Origin: Cannabis sativa
Taxonomy: Eukaryota; Streptophyta; Magnoliopsida; Rosales; Cannabaceae
Direction of reading: 5' to 3'
Assembly: GCF_029168945.1 (NCBI RefSeq)
Contig: NC_083607.1
Span: 41,215,257 to 41,279,256, forward strand
Length of the DNA: 64,000 nucleotides
Positions 43,186 to 55,583 of the stretch are shown one piece after another. Both the position numbers and the translations under genes were made by a program. Each line of letters opens with the position of its first letter. Position 1 is the stretch's first letter. The notes under the pieces are model-generated. The model searched no databases, was not told the DNA's origin, and was given only the letters and a program-made list of their open reading frames with translations.

Positions 43186-43421
43186 ATCTCCCCCTTGACA
43201 AATTATGGTCAATGACAACAATACCAGTGCGAAACAAAGCAACCATTAAAATATAATAGAGTCTAAACAAACAGAAAAGCAAACACTTTAAACAACCAAA
43301 CAACAAATGCACCACTACCACTTTACACACAAAGGATAAGTATTTCTCCCCCTTCATCGAGCATAATCCATGTCAAATTGTCCCCCTAAGAAAATAAGAA
43401 GTTTATCAAAGAGCTCCCCCT
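43186..43421 (-). other. C6 cluster of polypurine tracts
   Basis: Minus-strand GGGGGA-type tracts lie at 43186-43196 (next to the LTR), 43343-43354, 43381-43388 and 43413-43421. Repeated internal PPTs upstream of the 3' LTR are a reported Sirevirus trait. Confidence 0.7.
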
Positions 43422-44490
43422 GAATGGCGACAGAAAATGCAACATAGACTCCTCATTGCAAAGAAATTCCAAAGTATCTATTACAACATTAAAGAAGAAA
43501 GACAAACCATCTCACAACATAACCTAAAACATATAGATATTAGATATAAAAAAATGAGAGATTGACTAAGCAAAACAATCAGATCACCACAACATTACGA
43601 ATGATGCTACAAATGAGATTTATTTTTATTTCAATCAAAAACATGCCAAATGATATATCTCAAGAATTAACATGTTCAACTTGTAAAGAGGAAACACAAT
43701 GAGTGGCCTAATCAATTAACACGTGAGCAATGATCATTTGAGCAAATAACAAATTCATTCAACTTCACAATGAGCCATACTTAATAAAAAGATGAGACAA
43801 CTTCTACCAATCCACATATTCACACACACTTGAGAAAGACAATAAACAAGGAATTTTTTACAGGATTTTGAACCAAGATTTTTCTTTAGTGTGTGCAAGT
43901 GACCTCATGTGAGAACATTGGCTCACTCTCTCAAAATTTTTATTAAGCTGTCCATTTTTTTTTTTTTAATCTTTAGACACTCCGGCTCTTTCTTTTGCAA
44001 CCAGCTACGGCTTTCACTCTCCCTCAGAGATGTAGCCGTCCTCTTTTAATCAGAAATATTAATATAGAAGGAGCGTACTACTTATTAGTAAATGGACTAA
44101 AGAAAGCTCTTCCCATTGCATCTAAAAGAGGTAGCCTTTTTAGCTGGGAAAAATAAAGGTTCAAAAGATCCTGAAAAATTCACCTATTTAGAGCTTCCTC
44201 GATAGAACTGGAGAACCTGTAGATGGGACATGAAGTGCCTCATAGAAAAAAAAATGATAGCAATCAAGGCTTAGCTGAACAAACAGAGAAAGATAATGAT
44301 CATATACCAACACGAATTAATCAGAGAGAACACATAAAAAAAACTTCCCAAGTTGCACACATTAATATGAGAATTCAAGGCTTTATTAAACAAAAATCCA
44401 AGAGAGCATCAAGAATAATATGTGATTATCCAATGTATTTTTACTCAACCAATTCTAAAAAAATGATATCCGTTATCTATATATTTTGAG
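43422..44490 (-). other. C6 3' non-coding region
   Basis: No recognisable coding sequence on either strand; short ORFs here look random. Probably the long 3' untranslated part of the Sirevirus after a pol deletion. Confidence 0.5.
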
Positions 44491-47067
44491 TCAACGTGCA
44501 TTGTGAGAAATGTTTGTGGAACTTTCATTATCACACATGAAGACACATAAACAAGCAATGAGGAACACTAGACAACATATCATGTGTGTATCATATTTCT
44601 TTTGAAGCAAGGGAGTACGATGTACAACATGATCAAAACCAGCATACACTAGGACAAAAACATCATCATTACTTTGTTTAAACCCAAGATTCAACAGTAT
44701 AAGGTTTAGAAGACCATACCATAGCACTAATAATAGTGAATGAGCTCTTGAAAGACGAGGTGATGATTTAACACTCTTATTTCTTTTGGTTAAAACTTTT
44801 GGAATAGCAGTAAAGTCTCCAATATCTGATTTATCCAATGATGCACTATTACATAGGACAACATTGTCCAACAAATAACTACCATCACTAGATCTCTTCC
44901 CTGTTAAGACTGAGCACCCATCAAATGAAACTAAACAATGAGTTTTAGAAAAACTTACAGTGTAATTTGCATCACAAAGTTGACCGATGCTTATCAGATT
45001 TGCCTTGAGTCCTTTCACATACAGTACTTCAGTAAGAGGTGAAGCTCTACTCATCACCAAGTCTCCTTTTCCAATAATATGGCCCTTATTTCCATCACCA
45101 AAAGTGACAACTCCCTCCTTTGCTTCTTTGTAATTGACTAACAATTTCTTGTTGCCCGTCATGTGTCGAGAGCAACCACTATCCAAGTACCATTGTCCTT
45201 CCAGAAATGCAGATAGTGAAACTTGAGCTACCAACCCAACATTCGATTCACGATCAGCCCTCAATCTCCACTCACATTGAGATCCTTCCTTTCGAGTTTT
45301 ATTGGGTTTTTGAAAACTCATAGGTCGATTGATCATAGCTTTCAAGTAGTTCTGCAGCTTATAGCATCTGGGTCTAATATGACCCCTCCTGTTACAGAAG
45401 TAACACACTGGGATGAATCTCTCCATCTGAGATATATTCTCCCAGGCAATTCTTCTTCTATCGAACTTCACCTTGGTAGGTCCAGATGGAACATGGAATT
45501 TTCCAGTGGGGTCTGAGGAATGAGGTGTTGAGGGAAATGATGATTGCTTGTCATCCTTTTTGTCTAGGTTGATCACTGGTGTAATGGACTCTTCTACCCC
45601 CAAGTTATCTCCTTGCTTATACAACATCTTGTATCCAATAGAAGTTCGATCACCATAAGGTTTTTGAAGTTGAAGAGTTTGATTGATGGCAGCCGTTCCT
45701 GGAGGGATAAACTCTAAAGCCTGTTTAGCACTTATGAGTTCAGCTGAAAGCTTGTAGATCTCATTGTCCTTTTCATCAAGAAGTTTGTTGAGATTCTTAA
45801 CAGTGTCCTCCAGCTTGACTTTTTCAGACTCTATCTGCTCCTTGGCACTATTCAGACCTCTAATCTGCTTGGTCATATATTCCCATTGAGCAAACATCTC
45901 GTCATATGCATTTTGTCTTCCAATACTGTCGACTTCAGACACAGTGGAGACTCCATCATCCTCAGATTCAACAGACTGATGACTTTGAGCCATGAAAGCC
46001 ACTACCTGTTTATCCTCATTAGAACTTTTGCTTGCAATAGAAACTTTTTCTTCGTCACTATCGCTCCAGGTGGCAACAAGGGCTTTCTTCTTTTTGAGAG
46101 TGTTAGCACACTCGGCCTGAATGTGTCCGAACCCATCACATTTTCTACACTGAATGCCCATGCTCTTATTGTCACTGGGTTGCTGACCATGCCATAAGTT
46201 CTCAAGAGGATTTCTTTTGGAAGCATTTTTCTTACCTTCAGAACACAGTTTCTTGTACTTCTTTTTCAAGAATTTAGCATAGTTCTTGGTTAGCAAATCT
46301 ACAGCTTCATCTGAGAAACCAGCAGACAAATCTGGGATAGACTTATTTTCTTCTTTGTGAATGAACGCAATATTGTTGTCCCCTTTTTCTTTGTTCACAT
46401 CCATCTTCTTTTTTTCTTTCTTCCACCTTGTTAATGACATTTCATAATTCTGCAAGGATCCAATCAGTTCATCAAGATCCAGTTCCTCCACGTTTCTCAT
46501 TTCTTCAATGGAGGTTACTTTAGACATAAATCTACTAGGTAGAACTCCAAGGACTTTACGAACCAGTTTTGCATTAGAATAAGTCTTTCCCAAAGCATAA
46601 CATTCATTTGATATGTCACACAATTTAGCATGGAACTCAGCCACCGTTTCTTCTTCCTCCATTGATAAATCTTCAAACGCTTTTGCCAAAGCACGAAGAC
46701 GGGATTTCTTTACATCATCCGTTCCTTCATTTTTAATTCGTAGTTTTTCCCAAGCCTCTTTGGCCATCTCACAGTTTGCAATGACCTTCAATTGATTTGT
46801 GGACACTGCATTGAACAAAGCATGCATGGCCTTCGAATTAAAATTGGCCCTCTCCATCTCATCTGGAGTCCACAAGCTCGTAGGTTTTGGTTTGGTGACA
46901 CCGTTATCCATCATCGTTGGGCATGTCCAACCATCTTCTATGGCCATCCAAACTATTTCATTCTCCGCCCTCAAGAATGCTCGCATTTTGGTTTTCCAGT
47001 ATGGGTAATTAGCACCTTCCAGCATTGGGGGTCGTGATGTGGACCCTCCTTCTCTGAACATCTCCAT
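44491..47067 (-). pseudogene. C6 gag and protease, pol deleted
   Basis: A single open frame; I choose the ATG at 47067 (MEMFREGGSTSRPPMLEG) because the 45 codons upstream are hydrophobic leader-like and the family starts near such a motif. Residues about 15-235 form the UBN2 capsid domain (YPYWKTKMRAFLRAENEIVW, LGVLPSRFMSKVTSIEEM). Two CCHC knuckles follow, CRKCDGFGHIQAEC (near 46.1 kb) and CYFCNRRGHIRPRC (near 45.4 kb), separated by a coiled-coil-like Glu/Lys tract. The protease motif WYLDSGCSRHMTG is near 45.17 kb. After KSDIGDF (about 44.83 kb) the frame runs into unrelated sequence, so integrase, RT and RNase H are deleted. gag-protease look intact and might still be made if transcribed. 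Confidence 0.85.
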
Positions 47068-47253
47068 TCCTGTACTAACAAGGAAAAACAAAACAAAGAT
47101 AGAGAGCAATATACTCCCAGAGTCGTGTCTGGAGAGGGGGTTAGTTCCAACTGGGTGTTGCAGAAAGAAAAAATGCAGAAAAATCAAGAATTGCAGCAAC
47201 AATAAATTTCAGAATAACGAATCTTGCAAGAGCCCTAAGGATCAATATTTATA
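47068..47253 (-). other. C6 leader fragment
   Basis: Untranslated sequence upstream of the C6 gag. It ends at 47253 without TG/CA LTR end, PBS or resemblance to the 3' LTR. Confidence 0.6.
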
Positions 47254-47258
47254 TTATG

Positions 47259-47574
47259 GAACTTGTTCGATATTTATTTGAATTTATTTTTCAAATTTAA
47301 ATAATAATTGAAAATTAATTAAAGTTGATTTTTTTTAAAACAACTTTAATTTGTAATTTTTCATTGTTATAATATCGAATTAAAATGATTATACAAAATA
47401 CATATAATATTTTTTAAATAATGAGCTTTTAATCAAGAGACATTCGATCTCCATTGTGGGTTTTACACCGCGTTTGTTTTAGTGAGTAATCCTCCCTAAT
47501 GGAGGCACGATCATTAGCAATTTCGCACCGTTTAACCTCGCATGATAAGTAGTTTGTAAGTGTTTTGTATGGTA
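47259..47574 (+). promoter_or_regulatory. C4 leader end and first half of the structured block
   Basis: C4 sequence resumes after C6. From about 47428 it is the conserved block; hairpin 1 at 47490-47506 has GGAGGC, weakening one base pair. C5 inserted at 47580 between the two hairpins; the second half, with CACC-CTAAT-GGTG, is at 57503. Confidence 0.65.
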
Positions 47575-47579
47575 TAGAT

Positions 47580-49263
47580 TGTTGGGTTTTATGCCCTAAA
47601 TAAAACTCTTTACAATCTGATTAGTTATCAATATAAGAAATTTGAAGTGATTGATGTTTGCATGAAATTTACATGCTAATTGTTTAAATATGTTTATTAC
47701 ATTTACACACAGAATCAGTTAAATCCAGATCATATGTTTATTCACAATTATAGTATCGTCAACACACTGGAATGTGGTTGTGATCATATGAATCAAAAGA
47801 CTTGGTCCTTGTTTCATCAGTGTTATTGGATTTACACTAATGTGATAATCAGCGATGATGTGTACTTACACTTGGAGTAAGTGTTATGTTCTTTCCAGGA
47901 CATTAGTAAAGTATACTAGTTTCGAATGTATGGAGTATACATTGGACTGGACCGATATTGCAACTAAGTTAAGATATTACAAACTTACCGTTATACATAC
48001 CTTTCCAAGTCAATATCAGTAGTTGATCTTAAGATTAAAAGAATCTAAATCCTGATATGCTTAGGATCAACTCAGGAGTGCTATTCATGTTCTTAGATTT
48101 ATTAGTTAAGCCTACTTTTGGGTCAGGGTGATACGTATATTTTGGGAACATGATAGTATGATTGAGTGGGAGTGCTGAACATAAATATGGAATCTATAGC
48201 TTCTACTGGTGTATATAAGTCAAGTGATGATTCCCTTCGAGCTTAGCAAATAGAAGTAAATGGATGAGCTCTTGTTTAACTGACTAATTATTAGATCACT
48301 AAACACCATTTACAGGTAGCTAAGTGTTTTAAGGGGCAAAATACATTGAGGGGTGAGAATGGTAAAGAAATCCCATCTCGATGTAGATCATCTATATAGA
48401 GGATCCTTAAATCACAATAAGATTATAACAATGGTTAAATGAGATAGTATATTGATATCGTGGAACATACAATATGCTCTATATAAGTCTGAGAGTGCAA
48501 TTCTAAGTTCTAGGTTTATTTATTTATTAATGGACTTTATATGTCTAATTAATAATTAAATTAAATGACAATATTATTTAATAATCTATTTTAGTTATTA
48601 AATAATTAGTTTTGGCATTTAAAAGGTTAGAATTGGAAAATTGGCGTTTTTGAGAAAATAGAAATAAAATTTGATAAAACTGCAAAATCAAGTGGGGCCC
48701 ACTATAACACCTTGGCCGGCCACTTAAATGAGGTTTTTCAAATTAATATTTTCATTATTTTAATGCCAAATAGTTCCTAACCTAAACCTAGTAGTTGCCT
48801 ATAAATAGAAAGTGATGGCTCAGTCATATTATAAGTTTTCAACACAAGTTTTCAGATCATCTTTCTGACAGAAATTTCTCTCTTCAGAAAAACTGCGGCT
48901 TCCCCACTTTCTATACCTGGCCGAAATCCCTATTCTCTTTTCCCTTCATCAATTTCGAACCCTAGTGAGAGAGTAAGTGCCCACACACAGCAAGCAGTAA
49001 CTCAATCATAGATTGGAAGACTGTGAAGGATCAAACTTAAAGAAGAAGGACATTCGGGCTCAGATCTTGATTATACTCTGCTACAGAAAGGATTCAAGGG
49101 TTAGAGATCTGAGTGGAAGGAGACATTAATTCTGCTGCATCAATGTAAGGTTTTCTTAACTTTATATGTGTTTAATTTATCGTTTTAGAAAGTTCATATT
49201 TAGGGTGTTTAAACAACATACTTGTGAGAAGATCTAAGATCCTGGTAAAATAAATTTCCAACA
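47580..49263 (+). repeat. C5 5' LTR with a 230-bp deletion
   Basis: 1684 bp against 1914 bp for the 3' copy. The missing segment lies at 48519 between short TTCTA repeats. TATA box at 48800-48807. Confidence 0.92.
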
Positions 49264-49265
49264 AC

Positions 49266-49278
49266 TGGCCTCAGAGCC
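49266..49278 (+). other. C5 primer-binding site variant
   Basis: TGGCCTCAGAGCC, as in C3 and C4. Confidence 0.8.
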
Positions 49279-52200
49279 ATGGTAATTGATTTACTTGCAT
49301 GAAATTTGGACTTTAAAACGATTGTTTGTTTATTTTTGGATGGTATCATGTTGTATTGAGTCTTATTTGATGATTGATTAGTGTTTGTAAATTTTCGTGA
49401 AAAATAATTGCGATTCTATTTCTGGAAGTATTTTTATTGGATAGTATGGAAAAAATTAAGCAAGTTGCTTTTTTACAGAACTCAATTTCGATTTAATTTG
49501 AATTAGTTATGATTTTTTGAAGATTCGAAAAAATCGGAGTTGTGCTGAAATTTTCCTGCGATCGCGAAAACTGTCCGTACAACTCGCAATTTTTTCGTTT
49601 TTCTTCGATTTTTCATGCTTTTTCATGGAATTAACTTCTGATTTTTTGTGTAGTTCTATATTTATATATTTACTATTCCTAATTCAATTCTAATTATCAT
49701 TATGAATTAATTTAATAATTTTTAAATTTACTTCAAGATATTAGTGTAATTTGAATTTTAAAATAGTAAATATCTATCTTATTGCTTAATTATCTATCTT
49801 ATTTTTAAATTTGATTATATCTTATCTTATTTTTAAATTTAAGGTCAGATTTTAACTATTTTTAAATTAAATCTCTTTTAAATATTTTGACCTTATTTAA
49901 ATTTAAAATAAGATAATTATAATCATGTAATTTTAAATAGATGTAAGATATTTTGCTAACTTTTAAATTTTGTTATTTTATTTATTTAAATTAAATTTAA
50001 AATCTGAAAAAGATATTTAATTTATCTTTTCTAATTTTATTTAATTTTTATTTATAAAATAACATTTAATTTTTAAAAGTAGTTAGCAAATTTTGAAATG
50101 ATATTTAGGTTGGTTGAAACCTAATTTTTCAAAATTGTAGGTTTAATTTTAAATATTTTTTTTATAATTTCGAAATTTATATTAATTTTTTTTATTTTCG
50201 AAAAATAAATATTTATTTTTTATTTTTTTTTATTTTCGAAAATTAAATTTTTTTTAATTAAATATTTTTTTATTATTAATTTCGAAATTTATTTATTTAA
50301 AATTAAATAAATCCTACTTCCAACTATCCAGCTAACCTTGTTACAGGAGTATGTGGTTTTAGCTTGTGTGTAAGTTTTCAAAACCTATTATTACTTGATT
50401 GCAAATAGCCATGGTTACTTTTTGCCAGATCTAATGATCTGATGGCTCCCTTGGTCAAGTTAATAATTTGTAACAGGTAAATTTTACAATCTTCTTTCAT
50501 CTGTGTATGACCTAGCAACATGATAGGATCCATCCAAAGTGTGCCTGTGTGAGCCTATATGTTTATTTTGTTTTAATATAGATGCATATTGGTTGTTGCT
50601 AAATAAAATGTCACACCATGATAGATTTTATTTAGGTCCATCTAGTTATTGGACCTATTCAATTAATAACAATTATTCATTTTAAGGTTAAATTCCTCTC
50701 TTTTGTGCCTTGTGTGAGAGTTGGGAGCCATAGAAGTGGGTACGACATACTGAACCCAGCACCCCCTCACATAAACTACCCCAATTGTGAAGGCCCATTT
50801 GCCTGATTTGAATAACTGTACTAGGTTAATTATATTAGTTTGACCTAATAAAATTGAATTAGCAACATAATTAACTTTTAAAATATATGAAACTTATTTT
50901 CATTTTAATATTTTAAAGTTAATTTTAAGAAAAACATATTTAGTTTAGATATTATTTCTAGACAAACTATTTGTATTTTTCTTGTATTTAATTAAATATA
51001 GAATTTTAACTAACTAAGATTCTTTCTGGAGCTTATTTAATTAAATATTCCTATTTAAGTTATAAATTAGTTGTATCAACTGATTTTTCTTATCTAACTT
51101 AAATTTGAATATTTTATTTAAATTTTAAATCAAGTTTAGGAATCCTAGGCATTAGTTATTAAAGATTCTTAAGATATTTTTTAAGTTAATATCTTTTCGA
51201 ATATTAACTTAAAATGGAATATTTTAGATATTTTTTAGGTTAATATCTTTTCAAATATTAACTTAAAAAGATATCTTCAAATTAAGTGGTTACAACTTAA
51301 TTTTTGAGATTTAATTAAATCTAAATTTGAAATTATTTAAGTTTTAGATTTTCTCTATATATAACTTAAATTAGATATTTTTCAAATTTTTGAAAAGATA
51401 CTTAGTCAAGTAAGATATTTTCTAGATAGTAATTTCTAGACTACTTATTATTTCTAATATTTAAATAGGAAAATATTATACTTTGTGAAATTAATTATTT
51501 AAATAATTAATTTTGGTACAATTTTATTAAGTATATTTTTCCTAGTATTAAACTAGAAATAAATAATTAAGCCTTCTCTACACTTAAATATTATTTCTTG
51601 AATTTAATACATTTAATTAACTTGAAAATTTAAATATCTAAGTTGATTTTCATCATGATACTTAAATATTTATTTATTTTTCATGACACTTAATTAAATA
51701 GAAAATTATTTTTAGGTTGAAATTTAATTTTTCAACTTAAATTTAAATAATTTTCAATATATATAATTTTCTTTATTTTCTTAATCAATTTCGAAAATTG
51801 CATTTTATTTATGTAATATTTTCAAATTTTTTATTTTGAAAAATAGATTGAGTTGTAAATTAATTATTTATTTTAATTAATTCTTGGACCAACTACAATC
51901 AATGATTTTTTCATTTAATTGATTAATTTAAAATAAATGAATTTAAAATATATATATATATATATATATATATTATTAGAAATTGAATTAACTAGTCAAA
52001 AGAAAATCTAGATAGATGATATTTTTGCTTGAAGTATTCCTTTTCTATTTTTATTATTTTCGAAAATTGTATTTTTTATATACTTTAAATTTTCGAACTT
52101 AATAAATATATTTTCAAAGGAAATTTTTAAGTTGCTAATTATTTAATTTAATTCAACTTAAATTAATTTCCTTAATATTTATATTTAAGATTATTACTAA

Positions 52201-52357
52201 GATGGAAATAATTTATTTTATTTCAATCACCATCTAATTATAATTTTATAAATATTATATTAAATTCTTATTTTTGAATTTTAATTCTTAATTTAGAATT
52301 TAATGAGAATTTATTAGAATAATAAAGAAAATATATTTTAAAGAATGAGCTTTATTA
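49279..52357 (+). other. C5 AT-rich leader
   Basis: No ORFs. GCGATCGC palindrome at 49558-49565, splice-like TTACAG (to 50346) and GTAAGT (50370), conserved island 50.4-50.8 kb, and a TA microsatellite at 51948-51973. Confidence 0.7.
51948..51973. repeat. TA microsatellite
   Basis: About 13 TA dinucleotides in the C5 leader. Confidence 0.9.
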
Positions 52358-52735
52358 TTATTAAGATATTCGATCTCCATTGTGGGTTTTACACCGCGTT
52401 TGTTTTAGTGAGTAATCCTCCCTAATGGAGGAACGTTCATCAGCAATTTCGCACCGTTTAATCTCGCATGATAAGTGGTTTGTAAGTGTTTTATATGATA
52501 TAGATCACCCTAATGGTGGCGACCATATTTGACTTGCGAATTGCGAAACAATGGTAGAAGCTCATGAGATAGAATAGCCTTGACTCTCGCCTAAACGGGA
52601 CAACGCTGGATTCCAATCTTGATCGAATACAAGGTTGCTAGAATGTTTAACATTTCAGATGAGCTGACAACTCTATTCAATGGATGGTAGCTTTGACTCT
52701 CGCCTAAACGGGACACTGATATCAGCTTGTTGAAA
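52358..52735 (+). promoter_or_regulatory. Conserved structured leader block (C5 copy)
   Basis: Hairpin TCCTCC-CTAAT-GGAGGA at 52416-52432, the CACC-CTAAT-GGTG hairpin near 52506, and both TTGACTCTCG repeats, although the flanking leader is much diverged from C2. Confidence 0.65.
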
Positions 52736-52891
52736 AACCTTGGAAATTATTTAGGATTGAATTTTTTTAAGTATTTTCTCATATCATTCCTACTTGCTAT
52801 GTGCTTATAATTTCTAAATTGATTTTGTGTTAAACCATTATTAATTTCTATTTGTTGATTTCTATTATTTTGTAGTATCCTGTATTATCAA

Positions 52892-53760
52892 AATGAATCC
52901 CATGTTATCACTGTTGACTGAAAAACAAGCTGAATGGATCTAACTTTAATAAGTGGAATGAGAACATTAATATTGCTCTCATAGGAGAAAGTGCCTTGTT
53001 TGTTTTAACTGAGCCGTCACCTGAAGTGCCTGGGGACAATGCATCCAAAGCTGTGAAAGAAAAGTATGAGCGTTGGCAGAAAGCAAATGACAAAGCTCTA
53101 TACTTTATGCTTTCTAGCATGGTTGACACCCTCAAGACTCAGTTTTCGAAAACCGAGAAGGCTGCTGAAGTAATGACGAAGTTAAATGAGCTATTCGGTA
53201 AGGCATCACTTCAGTCACGCTTTGACGCGACTAAGAAGTACATTAATGCACGGATGGAACCTCATCAAAACGTGCGTGACCATGTTCTCCTCATGTCAAG
53301 TTATTTCCAAGAAGCCCAGGATCATGGTGCTGAAATGGACAGTGCTACTCAAGTAAGTCTTATCTTGAATAGCCTGACTCCAGCATTTCTACCATACACA
53401 TCAAATTATGTCATGAATAAGAAGGAAATTGACTTTCATGAATTAGTCAATGACCTTCAAACTTATGAAAATTTGATTGGAGGACCCAAGAAGAAAGGGA
53501 ATAAACCTCACAATCCTGGGAATGGTAATGGGACGATGAAACCTGAAGCAAATGTTGCCTCTGCTTCAAAGCCCAAATCGAAGAAGAAGTGGAAGAACAC
53601 TAAGAAGCGAACAAAAGCCATGAAGAATAAAAAGGCTGTTCCTTCTGGTGATGCTACACTTAAAGGAAAGTGTTTCTACTGCAATGAGAAAGGTCATTGG
53701 AAACCCCAGTGTCCTAAACTTCTTGCAAAGAAACAAGGTATTTCCATTTATAAACTTTAA
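52892..53760 (+). CDS. C5 gag (capsid-nucleocapsid), near intact
   Basis: The likely start is the ATG at 52892 (MNPMLSLLTEKQ), preceded by an acceptor-like TTTTGTAG. One apparent one-base shift near 52930 separates it from the main frame, which then reads without stops: NINIALIGESALFVLTEPSP, capsid (LYFMLSSMVDTLKTQFSKTE, LFGKASLQSRFDATKKY, VSLILNSLTPAFLPYTSNYV), a Lys/Gly-rich basic tail, and a perfect knuckle CFYCNEKGHWKPQC, ending at the TAA at 53758-53760. Gag packages element RNA into particles. In this copy it is the only protein-coding part left. It keeps the full N-terminal capsid that C3 and C4 lack, and resembles the Angela/BARE gag. It may be functional if the shift is a sequencing error or is bypassed. 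Confidence 0.82.
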
Positions 53761-55570
53761 GAGTTTTAGTGAATTATTATCCAATTGGATTTATGATTCT
53801 GGACTAAACTTTGTTTATTTGTTTTCTTCTTCTTATAGGCCAAGCTACTTGAACGCAGATGAGTTGGATCAGAAAGCTAGACCAAGGGTGAAATCGTCCA
53901 GATGAAGATGAAGCTCTTCAATTTATTTTTGAATTAATTGTTTTAGTTTAAAGACAATTTGTATTTCAAATTTTAGGTAGGGATATTTATCCCTGTTTTT
54001 CTCATATTGTTGCAATACTTTTTTTTATTATTATTAATAAAGTTTCTTTATTTTCGAAAACACCATTGCAATTTATGAGATTGAGCTTCATTTATCTTCA
54101 TCAACTATTACCACATTATATTTGTATGTTTGTATGTGTAAGTGTTTTTATTATTGATGCAAATTCTATAATATTTACAACTCTTCATCGAGTTATATTA
54201 AATAGACACTAGAAATTATTTCTATGTTTATTAATAATTGTTAATTCTAATACAATTATTAAGAATTTGTTTAATAAAAGGATCTTTTGATCTGATAGGG
54301 GTGGAGAAAAGTTAAGAAAACTATGCAGTTCAACGATCTTTTATATCTAATGAACTCTGGATAGTATTCAACTCCACATAAACTCTATCACACTAAGAGA
54401 ATAATGATCTTTACAACCTTTAGGGGTGGATCATAATCTCTATATACTTAGGGGTGGAGGTTATCCATAGTACCCTATATGTATATTCTTAGGGGTGGAG
54501 TCTATTCCACAATTCCCTATGTAACACATATCTTATTTAAACATGGAAGTAATATGATGAGTTAGCTGTTGTCAATATAAATTCTTGATCTTGATTGTAT
54601 GTTCCATTTCGTTTTTACTGTAGTAAGTAAAAAATTGATACCTATAAAAGTTCTTTGTTAAAGTTTCACACTACCTTAATTGAGTGGGAGAATTTTAAAG
54701 TTCTATACCCATCCTCATTAGGTTGATACTTGTGATAGGTACTTAAGAACACTACTGAAAAGAAAATCTATCCATTCACATGGATAGGTATAGCTTATCA
54801 GAATTATGAGAATAAGATAAAGAACTCTAGTTCAGTCCATTCGAATGACTTGAACCTAGAATTCTTAATCCTCATAAAATTTTATGGTATCTTAATTTTG
54901 ATTACTTTATCTCTGGCATGTATTTTTCACTTCAAAATACTAGTCTGCTATGTTGATGACTTAGTCTTAACTTAAAGTTTCAGACTAATACAAAAGTCAC
55001 AACTAGGTAACTCTCTAAACAATCAGAGGTTAAAAGTATTATTTAACCAGACATCTGCTATTGAGTGGGAGCTATCTGAGATGTAATCAAATAGGGAACA
55101 TTAGAAGATATTCAAGAAAGATTTATGAAAGTGATCTATATGTTAGATATTAAGGAACTGTGTATTAGTTATCCTTGTATCTCACCATCTAATTTCGATT
55201 TCTATGAGATGGTGCTTACTTTGGGGGTGGAGGAATTATTGAATAATAATTCAAGCTCTACCAGAAAAGAATTATAACTTTGTGTATTCGAAATCCAAGA
55301 AAGTTATATCACTGAAGAAAAGTCTACACTGTATTATCTCAATTACATATTTTAAAAATATGAGAGATATGTCTTCTGTTAATTCAGATGTACTTTTACA
55401 ACAGTAAAGATTTCAGTATCCCTTGATGAGTAAAGCATATAGTAAAGGATGTTTCATAAGTGTATTTATGAACTAGTTTCCAGAAGTTTGGGTGGATTCA
55501 AATATACTACACTTGATCTGAAGATCAAGATATCAGATTGACCTATTTGCACAGTTTGTTTTATATTAGT
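53761..55570 (+). pseudogene. C5 protease and pol relic
   Basis: Just after gag a trace of the protease site survives (NWIYDSGLN for the usual WI.DSG.TN). Beyond it only fragments of pol are recognisable by order and wording: the integrase TGATAGGGGTGGAG tract at 54292 followed by ATGCAGTTCAACGATC, an RT/RNase H stretch around 54.95-55.25 kb (ATGTTGATGACTTAGTC, then CTTTGGGGGTGGA), with stops in all frames. At 1.8 kb it is far shorter than the 3.1 kb pol of C3. Several altered words are shared with C2 rather than C3, so the two belong to one decayed lineage. Confidence 0.75.
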
Positions 55571-55583
55571 GCAAGTGGGAGTT
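55571..55583 (+). other. C5 polypurine tract
   Basis: GCAAGTGGGAGTT abutting the 3' LTR. Confidence 0.9.

Larger units (their letters stand above)
42425..47253 (-). mobile_element. Sirevirus-type copia C6, truncated, inserted in C4
   Basis: Read on the minus strand: leader (from 47253), gag with two CCHC knuckles, protease, a large internal deletion of pol, a 3' region with several purine tracts, PPT and a 761-bp 3' LTR (43185-42425). No 5' LTR or PBS is present, yet both edges carry ATTAT (42420-42424 and 47254-47258) and the C4 sequence resumes on the right. Large gag with two knuckles and multiple PPT-like tracts point to the Sirevirus (SIRE/Maximus) lineage. Confidence 0.82.

Noticed and set aside
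42901..43215. 104-codon plus-strand ORF
   Set aside because: Antisense to the C6 LTR and PPT; composition is random-like.
45223..46197. Plus-strand ORFs opposite the C6 gag
   Set aside because: Shadows of the real minus-strand frame with two zinc knuckles and protease.
47680..47880. 66-codon ORF in C5 LTRs (also 55684)
   Set aside because: Same reason: LTR duplication, no domain.
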